Positions 37,101 through 48,700 are shown, counted from the stretch's first letter. The stretch is DNA of 64,000 nt from Forficula auricularia (GCA_024734495.1 JALMQS010000070.1:16926306-16990305), one strand, 5' to 3'. Numbers and translations: made by a program. The notes: generated by a model not told the origin, from the sequence alone.

Positions 37101-40100
37101 TTAAATTTAAATTCGAAATTATTTTTATGTAATTTTTTCGGGTAAACTCCTTCGTATACAAATGATAAAACAAATTAATGAATATTTAAGATACTTTTAT
37201 TCAAGTTTAAAAGGTTAAATGACTAGTTTCGCCAAAATTTGTCTCAGATATTTTTTTTTATAATTAAAAAAGATGTCATTATTATTAATTTAAAAACAAT
37301 GCATAGAAAAAAGGGAAAAAACTAACAGAAAATTATACAGGTATCTACATATTGGTGGATTATTCACGACAAACGATAGACATGACTTGAATAAAAATAT
37401 TTTAAATTTTCATTAATTTGTTTTATCATTTATATACGAAAAAGTTTATTAGAAAAAATCGCATAAAAATAATAATTTCTCACTCCTAAAAATTTAATTT
37501 GTTTTATTAATTTGAAATATTTTAATCTTTGTGAAAATAATTTTATCTGTGACCTCTAATATGAATGAATTATACTTTGTGCATGTTTAAATATAAGATT
37601 ATATTACACAGTGAATATCTTTCATTAGCAAAATTTAATTGCGTTGGTTTACATTTTCTTCAATGAAGTCAATTAGAAGTTTTAAAAATTATAAGGGAAT
37701 TTTTTTTCTAAAACTTATCCTACACTTGGAGAGAGGATTTTTAATCTTCCTATCATGTTTTTGAAACATGTAGCGACTATCATTTTATTTTGTTAAGGGA
37801 GAATGGTGTAGGTTCTTGGTGAAACATATTTAAATAAAGTATAGAAAATTTTAAAATATAAAATTCTAGGTAGATTTCACAAAAATAAAAGAAAATATGC
37901 TTTTAACATGACTCTATATAATATATATTTGGGGCCACGAGCCCATCTTCAAGAGTTCACAGAGAAATGTTTGCTCTGTGAACTCCTGAAGATTCGTTCC
38001 CCGAAATATATAGATATATCATGCTAAAAGCATCTTGTCTTTTATTTTTGTGAAACCTACCTAGAATTTTACATTTTTAAATTTTTTAAATTTTGTTTTA
38101 AATTTTCTTCACTTTACTATCATTATAGGTACTTTCAAGTAAGTGCAAATTAGATAATTTACTAATTGAAAACTTTATTCTGAAATAGATTAAAGAAATT
38201 TTGCTGAAATATTCTTTTTTGAAATTAAATGTAAGTATAGTCGTATCTTGATATTAGGTTTCAAAAAAGTATCAAAAACATGTTTAGAGAATAGTTTCAA
38301 AACTTTAGTATCTACCTAACTGTGTACTAGAACAAAAGATGAAAAAAAACTTCATGTAATGGTGTTTATTTGCTGTAATTTAGATTTTTTGAAAAACTAG
38401 TTACATTCAACTGAAATTGACCAAATGCTATAGTAGAAATTATTATTATTTTAATTTGAATGCAACATTTATTCCTTGGATTTGAAAATAAAAATGAAAA
38501 ATTATTTTTAATTATGATTAAATAATTATTTAATTATCGATAAAATTAAAAGCTGTCAGTCTCTTCGGCTTTATAATTTTCAGCAATTTAGTAGAAATGG
38601 GACTTCAGTCGACATCACATATAAAGACATATAAATTACTAAAATCCATTGATAATACATATAATTTTAAAATTCATATGCATACAGTAGATCAATTAGA
38701 GTATTAATAACAAAGAAAATTTAAGTGTTATTAAATAGCATGCTTTTATCAATCATTAATGTAAATGTTTAATGAAGAAAAACAAGGATTAATTTACTTG
38801 TAGGTGATAGATATTCGATTTATTGAGATTATTAACTAGAAATATTATATTGATAGAAGAAAAAAAGGAAAAGAGAGCTTTGAAGGTTGTCTGACGACCT
38901 GATTTGTTTAAGCAACGTCACCGGACCAAACAAGGTAACTGCGGAGAGACAAATCGAAAGGATTGGAGATTCAATGTGGGAAGACATTGGCACCTTTTGA
39001 GTGGGAAGACTTGAAGGGACTAGTTTCCTTTGGAAAAATAAAAGGAAGTTAGAAATACATGATCATTTCCGTTTTATACTTTTTTAGACACAGGAAAATG
39101 CAATTTAATTTGAAATTCGAAAAAAAAAATAATCAAATCAGTAAAATTAGTATAATTTGTTTTTAAAGGATGAAAAGTTTTGTGATTCGGACAAGTAGAA
39201 AAGAATGAATTCAATTTCTAGAAGTCATAGAGATAAACAATTATTATTATTAATATTCATTTGTTTTATAGAATTTGGCAGTGAACAGATGTGACTCATA
39301 GCGAATTGCATAGCTGAAGAAAATAACTAGTGATTAATTTTTTAATTTATAATAATTATATAATAGTTCCGATGTTGGAATTCTATAGAATTCTAAAGGA
39401 AAATTAATTAATTATTATTACCATGAGTGGGTGTAATCTTGTTTATTCTCACTATCGCTTGTTTATATGAATTTTATAAATACCGAATGATGAAACATTC
39501 AAATGATATTCTTTCAAAAGGATTAATTGAAAATCGAATTAAAAATAAAAAGAATCACTATGAAATTAATTATTTATTAACATGAAAGATGTATTTGGTT
39601 ATATATGTTGCATTAAAAACCTGTTTTTAGTAAGAACGGGTTCTTACTAGTTAAAAGGCGTTTCAGTGAATAGCTTTGTGGCAACTAGAGTTTACTGATG
39701 TTGGTTTAGTTTGGTTCAAAGGTCTATAAACTTCATTGTTGATCTTCCGCCTCATTTTGGGTGTTTATTTTCAAAAAATTTTAAACGAAAATGTCAAAAA
39801 TTAGAAGCAAAGTAGTAGAGGATGTAATTTTTGACATTTTCCTTTAAAAATTTTTGAAAATAAACACCCAAAATGCGGCGAAAGGTCAAAAATGAAGATT
39901 CTAGACCATTATGAACCAAACTCAACAAACATCAGTAAACTCTAGTTGCCACGAAGGTATTCTTAACAAAGATTCAGAAATTTTTAAAAATTCTAAAAAT
40001 TCGATTGTTTTAAGGCTCTCAGACCATTATTTACGGAGATAGAGGCGTTTTACTGCAACATATATAATAATATTTTTTTCACGAAAATAGAAAATGTTCC

Positions 40101-43100
40101 CTATCTCATGCTCTAAATACATTATGAATGGTTGATTCATTTAGGAATATAGGTACCTATATACAGTATAAATGAATTATAAAAATATATTTTTAATTTT
40201 ATATGCTCTATTTAATTTATAAAAGAAGAAACGTAAAGGTATAGTATTATTCTTATATAATTTTTAATTGAGGAAGAGACCGACAATTTCAAAAGGTCAA
40301 GTTGAGGTAGGATATAAAGTTAATGGTGTTTTCTATTATTTTCTTATTCCGGTAGCGTTTTCAGGTATTGATTAGTAAAAATTAATTAAACTAGGCCACG
40401 AAATAGCCAACTGAGGTGACAAAGTTATTTAAGACATCTTTTGAGAGAGACCTTCTTGATTTGAATTTAAAAGTGTTTCTGGTTCAAGAATAAAGAGGAG
40501 AAAATATATTCAACCTTCCTAATCCATTAACTTAGGTTTAAAAATCATTCGGAAGGCGCTTTGAATAATTTACACCACTTCTAAAAATAGAGTATGATTT
40601 CTATGTTTGAGAAAGAGCGAAAAAGCAATATAGATAATTATATAAATATAATATTGATATAAACTAAATGGTGAATAAATATTTACATGAATTCTATAAA
40701 ATATTTAAAATTTTATTAGAAGTTTGTGAGCTACGAATGATTAATGATAAAAAAAGCCTGAGTGCAAACACTGATGAAAAAATTTGGTAACGAACAGAGT
40801 AACTAACAGACATTTTGACAAAACAGTAATTATCTCGAAAAATATAATTTTTCCGATGTTCACTTATTAGGGATTTTTTGTAAACCGAAATGCCATGGTT
40901 TGGGCCAATTTTTTTAATCAAAATAGTTTCAGCCATTTTTGAGATATTTCGAAAAAAAGAAGGAAAAAACCATTTTTTTCAAGCATGGTAAAGTAAAAAT
41001 GAATAATGGATTTTTAAAGATAAATTTTCGTGTAATATGAAGGATATATTGGGGGAAAAGTTAGAGTGACATTTGGAATGATAAATATGATTTACCTATG
41101 AATAATAAATAATTAGATGGCCTTCCTTATTTGGTGATCATCGATCGAGAGTGCCACCTTGTTTGAAATTTAACATTCTTTTATTTTCATTGATTCCAAA
41201 GGAATCTAGAGATGAAAAGACACAAGGAATGGAAGAAGCTTTGAAAATGGTAGGTGGGTGGATCTCAGAAGTTGTTCTTATAGGTCATTGACCTCCTTGT
41301 CACGGATCGAATGGATGGATCAGGGCAAATTAATCTCTATAAAAGTTTCCTCTACAATCTTCTCCATCTATATTTTATTGTTTCTAACCGTGGAAATAAG
41401 AAATTCTCCCACTAATTGATCATTTACTTTTGTGTTTCGGATCTTAATCAAAGATATACAAAATATTGTTATCATAAATAAGATTCATACTGAAAATTTT
41501 CCAAGAGATGGGAAAAAAATAGAAATTTCCCTAAACCTGTGTTAAAATAGGCCTACTTTGATCAATACTTAATATGATTTTCACTTGATATTATTATTGA
41601 AGATGAAGACTATTGCTTGCATTTTTACCATATTATTTTTAATATATTTTCCTAAAAAATTATTTTTTTTCGTTCAGTTTTTTAATTGAAATGGAGGCAA
41701 AAAGGTGCTCAATTCAATATCAACTCTTGTAGTTTTTAAAGAAGAATGTAGAGGGTGATTTAACTTTTGGAATATGTAATTTTCATCAAATATGAATTAT
41801 TTAATATTATTCGAATTTGAATAACAAAATTATAAAGATTTATAATTTTTTAATTGTCATTGTAGACTTTAGGTGAAAATAAAAAAATTCTAAAAAGGCT
41901 TTCATTACTAAAAATAGCTCCATTATTTATGCTATTTAAAATAAACGAAGGATACGAAGGGGTGTCTCTTCTGAAAGCAAAACCATCTGTATAGCCTAAC
42001 TTATAAGTTATATATAAGCTTATAAAAAATTAAAAAAGAAGCTTTTTTATGTAAAACAATTGGGATTTTTCAGCTGAAAAAGGGTAATTTATTTAAAGAT
42101 AATTCAATTTTATTTTATTCAAGTTATATGAAATAAATAATGAATTAATTGAATTATTATACTAAATTTTTTTAATAACAACAAGAACATATTCATAAGA
42201 CCAGAGACCACATTCATATTGTGAGATTTTATTTTATTTTAATCAAAATTCAACGAAAAGGAATAATGGTAATAAAATTTTATTTAATATAGTGACCGAC
42301 TTGTTCTGCCTGTAATAAAAAAGTATAACTAACTTTATGAAGTATGACCTACTGAAGTAGGTAATTTTAGTTTCCAATATTCCTATAAAATTGAAAGAAT
42401 GTATTTCGAGCTTTATGAGATCGCATCTGAGAGCTGTTGGCTTAAATTATTATTTAAAAATTTAGAAAAATAAACGTAACAATTTCTTTCAGTCTTTCGA
42501 AATACAGTGAAACCCCTCAAATCAGAACTAATTGGGGCTGTAGCCTGTTCGGATTAGCCGAAAGCAGCTTCGAGAATTGAAGATAACTGATATCAAGTGA
42601 AAGATTAAGTGATATTTTGTGTGTTTCTATTATTATTTCATTGTTTTTGCAACGTGATTAACCTAAAGAATTTCAATAACCAACTTTTACGTTTTTCAAT
42701 CCTGGATGACATTATGTAGACACATTTACACTTTGTTAGGTATGCTAACTATACTTCTTTGTTAATTTTACAACTAATTATGTAAAATAAGGTTATAATG
42801 TAGAATATGTACATAATTTTTTTATGACTAAGTAAAGTTGCGTTCGGATTTGAGGGGTTTCACTGTATATACTAGGTATAAAAGGTAAACTCAATAATAT
42901 AGTATGTAAATTAAAGGCGAAAGAACTTAATTTATGTATTTTGGAAAGTAAATTATATTGATTCATTTGTTTCTCCTCCAGGGTTGTGACCATTCTTGAT
43001 GTTTATTTATCGAATAGGGGAGTGGGCATCGAGCCAACCCACAGCAGAACTGGACGCGGCCATTATCGGTATCCAGATAAATATATTGAATTACAAATAT

Positions 43101-45608
43101 TCATTCCACCTCCTGTTGGAGCTGTCAGCTCTCTTAACTCAATCACTTCTAAATAAGAGAATAATATTTTTAATAAGCAACCCATGTTACCATGCAGATT
43201 TTACAATTACTTTTCTTATTCATCTCGCTTGGATGAAAATTTCACTTCCACTGATCAATTAATAAATCTGAATTTGTAAATTTATATATTGGTTTTTTAT
43301 TTACGAATTTACCTTATATATTATGGATTTAGTGTGAAAAGCAATTGTAGTCAAAGATTTTATAATAATATATATTTTTTTCTGCAATCATTCCTATTTT
43401 AAAATAATTAATCAGTTATAGGTCATTAAATGGGCGGATACCCATTATCTTTTAATTTAAAGAACAAATATGTATAAATTCTAAATAAACGGATGTAATT
43501 AATCCTATATCAAATAGTATTTTGAAAAAAGTACATATAGAGAATACATCTATCTAAAACGCTTGGCTCATTCTACTCATTACATCTTGTTAATTAAAAT
43601 GAAGTAATTAGCGAGATAGGTTGAGGTGAGTTGAGCAGCTAAACAAGGTAAAAAATAAGATAATTTAATTTTTTTTCGATTTGGGCTTTCAATGGATTTT
43701 TTAAATAATTAAGTAATTAGAAGTCGATTTATACACCAGCGCATATGCATATCATTATCAAATAATACTTAAAAACAACCCAAGAATTAAAACAAAACAC
43801 TTGACTTTTAAATTCTCTCTTTTGAATTATAAATATTAATTTTAACTCAATCAAGTGTCTCCTATTTGATTAATTTTAACAATTTTTTATCAATTAAATT
43901 TTCATTGAATTAATATTTTAAATTTAATTTAAAAAAAAATTAAGGGGACTTTAAAAATTAAGCAAAATGAAAATTTAAAATAGAATTATCTTAATAATTA
44001 ATCAAAGTTAAGATTAAAATTACCCTATAAGTATTTAGGGCTGGCGCCTGAAATGGTAGAAATCGCTGACGACTAAAACTTTATTTTCCATATTCTTTAA
44101 TTAATTTTACTATTTATATCAAATAGGAATCACAGTTTTGCAAAATAAAAAAAGAGTTTACATGAAGTTACTTTCAAAAATATAAACTCTGCAGAATTTC
44201 AATCGGATTAAAATTAACGCAATAGAAAAACAGATAATATGTAAATAGAGACAAAGAAAAAAATAGTTAAGCCGTTTTTGATAAAATAGGTATGTCTAAA
44301 ATAGAAGACTAGTTTGATCCAAAATTTTGCTCAAGCATTCCAGAAGATACACAAGGAGTACAGCAAGGCTTTGGTTGAAATCGGTACACCGGAAGTTGAC
44401 ATTTACATGAAAGATTTTGTTGTTTTTTTGTGATTTTCTCAAATACAGCTCTTTTTTAAAAATCGGTGTACTTATCAAGTATCATAAGTTATTAATCCGA
44501 TTGAAATAAAGGAAGAGGGTGTCGCAAAATAAATATTCTAATAGTTCATATCTTCAATACGCTAAGTCACAGAGCTTTGGGGTTTGAAACTTTAGCTATC
44601 TAGAGGCTACAAGAATTACCTAGAGATTTTGTCTAAAATCAAAGAACCGGAAGTTGTTTACTTGAAGATTTTTGGTATTTTGCAATTTCGTCTTTTGAAT
44701 TTTTTCTCAAAACGGCTTGGGGGAAAACTTAAATTGAAGTAATTTGAATGAAGAAAATTGGTATGATGATTTCAAATGAGGGAGAAACTAATATGAAAGT
44801 CGTGTGTTGCCCACACCAGTTAATTTTTATAGGAAAAACAAATAGAATAAATATTAGAAAACTCTTGGAAAAAAGTAATTAATCACTTTTGATTATTTGG
44901 TGAAATAATTTAATAATACAATTTCGCGAAATGAAATCATCGAATTTTAGTAAATGAATGACTAGGACAGGATTTTGAATGGAGCCAAAGGACGGATGGT
45001 GGTGGCCATCTCGACAACATGAGGAATGAATCATCAACCACGGTATGGAAATGCTAAGTATTTTTAGCGATTTCGTCAAAGAATCAACACAATTGATGCT
45101 CATTATATAACCCCCCACTCGTCTCTCTTTAGACGGATGAGCGCACTAACACAGGCCCACTCAGACCGGCCTGCTAGAATAAGAGAGCATCATTGAAAAA
45201 AGATTCAGGCTCATTTTAATAAACGGATGAATGAAAAGAGTTGGAATGCAATTTTTCCGACGCCATTTAAGGCTTTTGGGGTCGGAATGGGAAGCTTGAC
45301 TCATGAGTCATCACAAGGGATTGCGGTCAATTTTGACAACCATCAATATGCTCTTTTTTATTTGAAATGCAAATAAGGACGTTTTTTTTACTATTTTATT
45401 CACTTTAACTGATAACTTACCTTGAGGTGGATTTCGTGAAGAAATTACTCTCCCGGTTCATCAATTCCGATCGGAATTTCGCCATTTCATCTTCCATCTT
45501 TCGCATCTCGGAGTCGAATTTTTCACGGATATTACTGAATTCAGTGTCAATGACACTGAAATCTCCCAATTTGATTGGAATATTACGTCGAATACCACCG
45601 TCAGCCAT
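28202..45608 (-). CDS. Small heat shock protein (alpha-crystallin family, HSP-25-like), complete, three coding exons
   Basis: Exons 45608-45421, 33020-32813 and 28393-28202 join in phase (188 + 208 + 192 nt) into 195 residues ending at TAA. Residues 1-62 form a charged N-terminal arm (EMRKMEDEMAKFRSEL). Next comes a Ser/Thr-rich linker (63-85), and then WLDGLNSPLIQ, a motif shared with nematode HSP-25. The alpha-crystallin domain follows (about 105-182), with LRFDVSQYQPEEIVVKTVDN, LVHAKHEEK, YREYNREFMLP and GVLTVEAPLP. The C-terminal tail has an IPI motif, the I-x-I that docks between dimers. Such proteins are ATP-independent chaperones that hold unfolded proteins and often associate with muscle or cytoskeleton. 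The introns are 12.4 and 4.4 kb, filled with MITEs. Gene family confidence is high; the exact orthologue is less sure. Confidence 0.94.
28662..28910. repeat. 249-bp palindrome built on a tRNA-like B-box sequence
   Basis: The arms 28662-28780 and 28790-28910 are near-exact inverted copies. Near the centre each arm carries GGGTTCGATTCCCGAG (28805-28820 on plus, mirrored at 28753-28768), which matches the TpsiC-arm/B-box consensus of tRNAs and tRNA-derived SINEs. No complete tRNA fold is possible. It lies in intron 2 of the heat shock gene. Confidence 0.75.
28938..29176. mobile_element. MITE with TGCAATTTCGAAAAGG ends, copy 1
   Basis: Terminal inverted repeats (TGCAATTTCGAAAAGG and its near complement at 29160-29176) are flanked by TA. 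A second copy with the same interior is at 33841-34089. No coding. It lies in intron 2 of the heat shock gene. Confidence 0.7.
30425..30935 (+). repeat. Dispersed repeat family R4, copy 3
   Basis: Starts 'gccggacaagtgcgagacgg', a motif common at the start of insect interspersed repeats. It ends with 'aatttacgagctacaatgct' and 'gacggagacagata', like the copies at 3.6-4.05 and 5.2-5.65 kb. The 65-codon ORF at 30371-30568 lies within it and is not a gene. Confidence 0.5.
30936..32812. other. AT-rich intronic sequence, nothing recognised
   Basis: Low-complexity AT-rich sequence with no supported exon, RNA or mobile element on either strand. Confidence 0.4.
32813..33020 (-). CDS. small heat shock protein exon 2 (first half of alpha-crystallin domain)
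   Basis: 208 nt between a TTCTAG acceptor and a GTAAGT donor. Completes the split codon and encodes the Ser/Thr linker, WLDGLNSPLIQ and LRFDVSQYQPEEIVVKTVDN. Confidence 0.94.
33841..34089. mobile_element. MITE with TGCAATTTCGAAAAGG ends, copy 2
   Basis: Collinear with 28938-29176, including 'gctcgaaaaaggcacaactc' and 'tcattcctgaa', and with the same inverted ends. A (TA)n microsatellite follows directly (34096-34133). It lies in intron 1 of the heat shock gene. Confidence 0.7.
34096..34133. repeat. (TA)n microsatellite
   Basis: Uninterrupted TA dinucleotide run. Confidence 0.97.
35375..35870 (+). repeat. Dispersed repeat family R2, copy 2
   Basis: Shares 'cggtgtacttatcaagtgtc', 'gaaattcgaaactt' and 'gaaagtcgtgtggtgaccac' with the R2 copies at 13.3 and 44.2 kb. 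Confidence 0.5.
36151..36309 (-). CDS. Unrecognised 52-codon ORF in a locally GC-rich block
   Basis: ATG at 36309 (context AACGCAATG) opens a 52-codon frame, MSMVNSVGTLPKPMRALHGG and onward, to a stop at 36151. 36170-36350 is clearly GC-richer than its surroundings, and the first 34 residues look protein-like (Pro-rich, PAQPPPR). A weak possible donor (CAG|GTGCTC) follows. Its phase does not fit exon 2 of the heat shock gene, so it is not an alternative first exon through that donor. It could be the 5' exon of another gene nested in the intron, or an old repeat. Confidence 0.2.
   Translation of the reverse strand: MSMVNSVGTLPKPMRALHGGKEPAQPPPRISSTSGALSHCLSILLHPLFYIG
37860..38076. mobile_element. 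Foldback element C with degenerate hammerhead-like core
   Basis: The arms 37860-37967 and 37976-38076 are inverted copies. The right arm has CTGAAGA (37986-37992) and CGAAA (38002-38006). The left arm, read on minus, has TTGAAGA, a GGGC/GCCC stem and CAAA. Each arm keeps different parts of the motif, so this looks like a decayed relative of elements A and B. It lies in intron 1 of the heat shock gene. Confidence 0.55.
39676..39954. repeat. 279-bp imperfect palindrome (foldback MITE)
   Basis: The ends 'gtggcaactagagtttactg' and its complement at 39933-39952 enclose inverted inner blocks such as 'gggtgtttattttcaaaaa' and 'tttttgaaaataaacaccc'. No coding. Confidence 0.75.
40755..40995 (-). repeat. 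Dispersed repeat family R1, copy 4, reversed
   Basis: Reverse complement of the 'tcgaaatatctcaaaaacgg' to 'tttgtcaaaatgtctgttag' part of R1 copy 2. It explains the minus-strand ORF at 40694-40936. Confidence 0.65.
42505..42865. mobile_element. Pogo/Tigger-like MITE, 361 bp
   Basis: Terminal inverted repeats CAGTGAAACCCCTCAAATC (left) and the complement GATTTGAGGGGTTTCACTG (right) are flanked by TA on both sides. This is the pattern of Tc1/mariner-superfamily pogo/Tigger elements. No transposase. It lies in intron 1 of the heat shock gene. Confidence 0.85.
44150..44830 (+). repeat. Dispersed repeat family R2, copy 3
   Basis: Contains 'cggtgtacttatcaagtatc', 'ccgattgaaataaagga' and 'gctatctagagg', and ends 'gtcgtgtgttgcccacacc', collinear with the other R2 copies. 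Confidence 0.5.
45421..45608 (-). CDS. small heat shock protein exon 1 (start codon)
   Basis: ATG at 45608-45606, three bases after a TTTACAG acceptor (so a 5' untranslated exon lies upstream). Ends at a GTAAGT donor in phase 2. Encodes the N-terminal arm MADGGIRRNIPIKLGDFSV and onward, 62 residues plus a split Ser codon. Confidence 0.9.
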
Positions 45609-45968
45609 TTTCTGTAAATTAAAAAAAATAATATATATTAATACTAAAGGTTAATGAGTCAATCAAACCAAAACCAACAAGTGATAGGAGTAAAATGAAA
45701 TAAAAAATTATAACCCAATAAAACGAATACTATATATAAAATATAATAATTTATTAAATTAAAATAAGATTTGTCCTATTTAATAAATCCTAAATTTTTG
45801 ATAATTATATTCAATAATTTGCAGTTACGGGTGAATAAATTTGCGAAATTTTTTGAAAAATAAGGATTATAATATTTTTTTATAAATTAATATAGAATGT
45901 TAAAACAGATGAATATATGCTAGAAATCTTTTAAAATTCAATTATATAAGATACATACTTAAATCTTT

Positions 45969-46151
45969 CCCTAGTAGCAAAATGTTTCAAACTATATAGT
46001 AACTATATAGGGGCTATACAGATTCTCGAAACTTCCAAACTATATAGTAACTATATAGATTCTATATAATTACTACATAGTTTGAAAGTTTCGAGAATCT
46101 ATATAGCCCCTATATAGTTACTATATAGTTTGAAACATTGTGCTACTAGGG
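45969..46151. mobile_element. Foldback MITE with CCCTAGTAGCA ends, 183 bp
   Basis: Almost a perfect palindrome: CCCTAGTAGCAAAATGTTTC at the left, its complement at the right, and repeated ACTATATAGTAACTATATAG blocks inside. A shorter copy is at 57871-57954. It sits in the intron between the 5' untranslated exon and exon 1 of the heat shock gene. Confidence 0.85.
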
Positions 46152-46784
46152 TTCTATCAAAGAACCAAAAACTTAAGATTTATTAATTTTAAATTAAAAA
46201 TTAAGAAAAAAAAATAATTTGAAAATAAATATTAATGATAGGAAGGGAGAAAAATAACAAGGGGTGAGTGGCCAGAGGGATGATGCGTATAGGCTTTAAT
46301 CACAGCGCTTCAGAAAAAATAATAAAAATAATAAAATTTGTATAGTTTTTTAAAATTAATTTTAATTTTTCTTTAAAAATGTTGTTTAAATTATATATTT
46401 CACAAATTTAAAAAGGAATTGTAATTATTTAAATAATGAGAAAAATTGTAGACCATCCCCCTCACTGAAATAAACTTCTTGACCCTAAAGTTACTTAAAT
46501 TTGAAGTCTGCTGTATTATGTATTATTTCTTAATAAAATATAGGTATCTATCTATTATAATTTTTATTATTTATTTATTTTTCAAAGTTTCGATAGATAT
46601 AATTATTGTACATATTAAGAAATATAAAAATTGACGTCGCGAAGTATTTACAAACAAATAAATACAAAATTTTCAATTATTTTCATATAAAACTCCTCCA
46701 CAAAACAATTAATTAAATTCAAAATAATATTTCCAACAAATTATTATTTGAAGAGAATGAAATAAATAACTGTTTGGTACTTAC

Positions 46785-46980
46785 ATTTGTAGTTAGGATC
46801 TAAGCGAAACGTCGATTCAAATGGAAAGATGTGAGTTGCTGCCAATGGGGTTCTGCTGCACAGAGGGATTCTAACTGAGTGCTGTGGTTAAGCCGTGAAG
46901 GAGTTCTACTCTCGGTTTGAGCCGGTGTCGTCTGACCCGGGGGTCTTTAAACGACGATGACGTGGCCGTGACGACACCAT
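46785..46980 (-). other. Probable 5' untranslated exon of the small heat shock gene
   Basis: A good donor (CAAAT|GTAAGT, exon edge 46785) faces the acceptor immediately before the start codon at 45611, leaving a 1.17-kb intron. The sequence above the donor is GC-richer than its surroundings and lies downstream of the heat-shock-element array. The 5' boundary is estimated. Confidence 0.5.
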
Positions 46981-47004
46981 GGAGGCTGAACGCATGCGTA
47001 TTCG

Positions 47005-47046
47005 CCTATAATCAATACGTGGAACATTTCTCGAACATTTTCGAAG
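47005..47046 (-). promoter_or_regulatory. Heat-shock-element array with TATA-like box
   Basis: 47021-47046 reads GGAACATTTCTCGAACATTT followed by TCGAAG, containing GAA at 47022, TTC at 47028, GAA at 47033, TTC at 47040 and GAA at 47043. TTCtcGAA is a perfect inverted pair with the 2-base spacing bound by HSF trimers; the other spacings are less regular. On the minus strand a TATA-like GATTATAG (47005-47013) lies just downstream, in the right order for the small heat shock gene. A looser set of GAA/TTC units is at 47162-47189. Confidence 0.6.
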
Positions 47047-47473
47047 CGCCCAAGAGATGCATTCCAAGTGGGGAAGGCTTTCTAGTGCATCGGAACTCCC
47101 CTGCAAGCCCCCGCACCAAATGGCTCAATATAGGCAAACAGTCAGCGAAAACATTTCATCATTCGTAGAAAATGCTCGAACACAAATTCTATTATGACTA
47201 GATTTGTCTATTTTTTATTCTACCTTGGCTCTAAGTCTGTCTATAGTAGTCTAGGCGTTCTTTCAACACCCGCCTCTTCAACCGAATATCCTGTGAAATC
47301 GAACCGTTTTAAGAAAATAAAAAAGAATGATTCATTTATATGAGAAATGTAAAAAGTGAATTCATTTAATATTATATTATAATCAAATTTCTACCTTTAC
47401 ATTTTATTAAATAAATTGATGTAGCCATTCACATGACTTTACCATACACCTGCCCCCTCTCTTATATTTAATA

Positions 47474-48032
47474 TCTATATATACAATTAAGGTTTTATCT
47501 GTACATTGCTCTAAATCACGCAAAAGTTTGGTTGCACACGTTTCAAGCAAAGCTATGAACGAAAACACCCTCAACAAAATTCCTGTCTGTCTGCTTGAGT
47601 GATTTCGAAAAGTTGCTCACGATTCATGTAAAAACGACTGAAGGGATTATTATGAAATTTCATATTTTGATCAGATGTCTTCTAACTTACGTTTATAGTT
47701 ATATAACGTTTTGATATTTTGATCCCAAAAGGGGGTTGTGGGGGGCGCACGAATGAAAATTATCAAATACTCCTAAACTATCAACTCTACGGCAAATTTT
47801 TTTATGAGCAAAGTTGTAGGGGATGTGATTTCTGACAACTTTGGTGAACAACAAGGTGGATGGGGTGCGGGGTGGAGTGTTGGGGATGGTGGTGTGAGGG
47901 ATGGGGTTGGGCACGGGTGCATGGTGCGGTTTCGGGGTGTGTGGTGGATATTAGTGGGGTGTTAAGGTGGGGGTCCACGGGGCGGAGCCCCTTCCCAGCT
48001 AGAGGACCGCCGAAGGCGGGCTTTGCAGCTAG
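47474..48032 (+). mobile_element. Non-autonomous Helitron-like element, 559 bp
   Basis: Begins A|TC at 47474 and ends CTAG|T at 48032, with the hairpin CCGCC-gaa-GGCGG (48007-48019) nine bases before CTAG. The 3' end matches those at 7938 and 8819 (opposite strand). A very G-rich stretch (about 47855-47990) precedes the end. No Rep/helicase coding. Confidence 0.8.
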
Positions 48033-48299
48033 TAATTGATAAAATAATCATTTACGAAAGAATCCCCCCTCTAAATTTTGGGCTCATTAACAATTTATGA
48101 TATGTCCTTATAAATGAGAATCTTCTATTATAAATATCAGCTATATTTGATTTTTGTTTGGAAATTTCATTCTTTTAAATTATTTTTGAACCCCCATCTT
48201 TTGGGTCACTATCAATTTCACATAGTGATTCATTTTATAAAGTTCCATAGGTTGCATATGCGAAATTTTGTACAAATCGTTCAAAGTGACTTAGAGTTA

Positions 48300-48700
48300 T
48301 ATTGATAGTTCTATTTTCTGAACACCCGCCCTCAAAAAAAAATAATACCTCTTATTTATTATAGATCTCTTTTATAGTAAATTTCATTTTTCTTGTTTTT
48401 TTTTTTTTTTTTTAATTTGAAAATTTTATAATTTTAATTTTTTAAAAGCCCCCACTCCCTTAATTTGTTGTTCGATTTCAACCAAAATCTAATCAGCTTT
48501 TAATCTCAATACACCAAAGCAACATGTGAAATTTTGTTGTTATTTTCGCACTAGTTTTTGAATTAGAGCGTACACAAAATTTTGTAACGTTCTAACATAT
48601 CAACAGACATTTTGACAAAATCACTAATATTTCGTAAAATATATTATAGTTTTTTCGATGTTCAGTCACTAGGGTATTACCTGTATGGTAAAGTAAAAAT
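48300..48700 (-). repeat. Dispersed repeat family R1, copy 5, reversed
   Basis: Reverse-complement R1 blocks ('acagacattttgacaaaatc', 'cgatgttcagtcactaggg') end next to 'tgtatggtaaagtaaa'. The hAT element at 48756 follows closely. Confidence 0.55.

Noticed and set aside
46906..47168. ORFs on both strands over the heat shock promoter
   Set aside because: They overlap the heat-shock-element array and leader exon, have no domain, and are explained by the local GC-rich composition.
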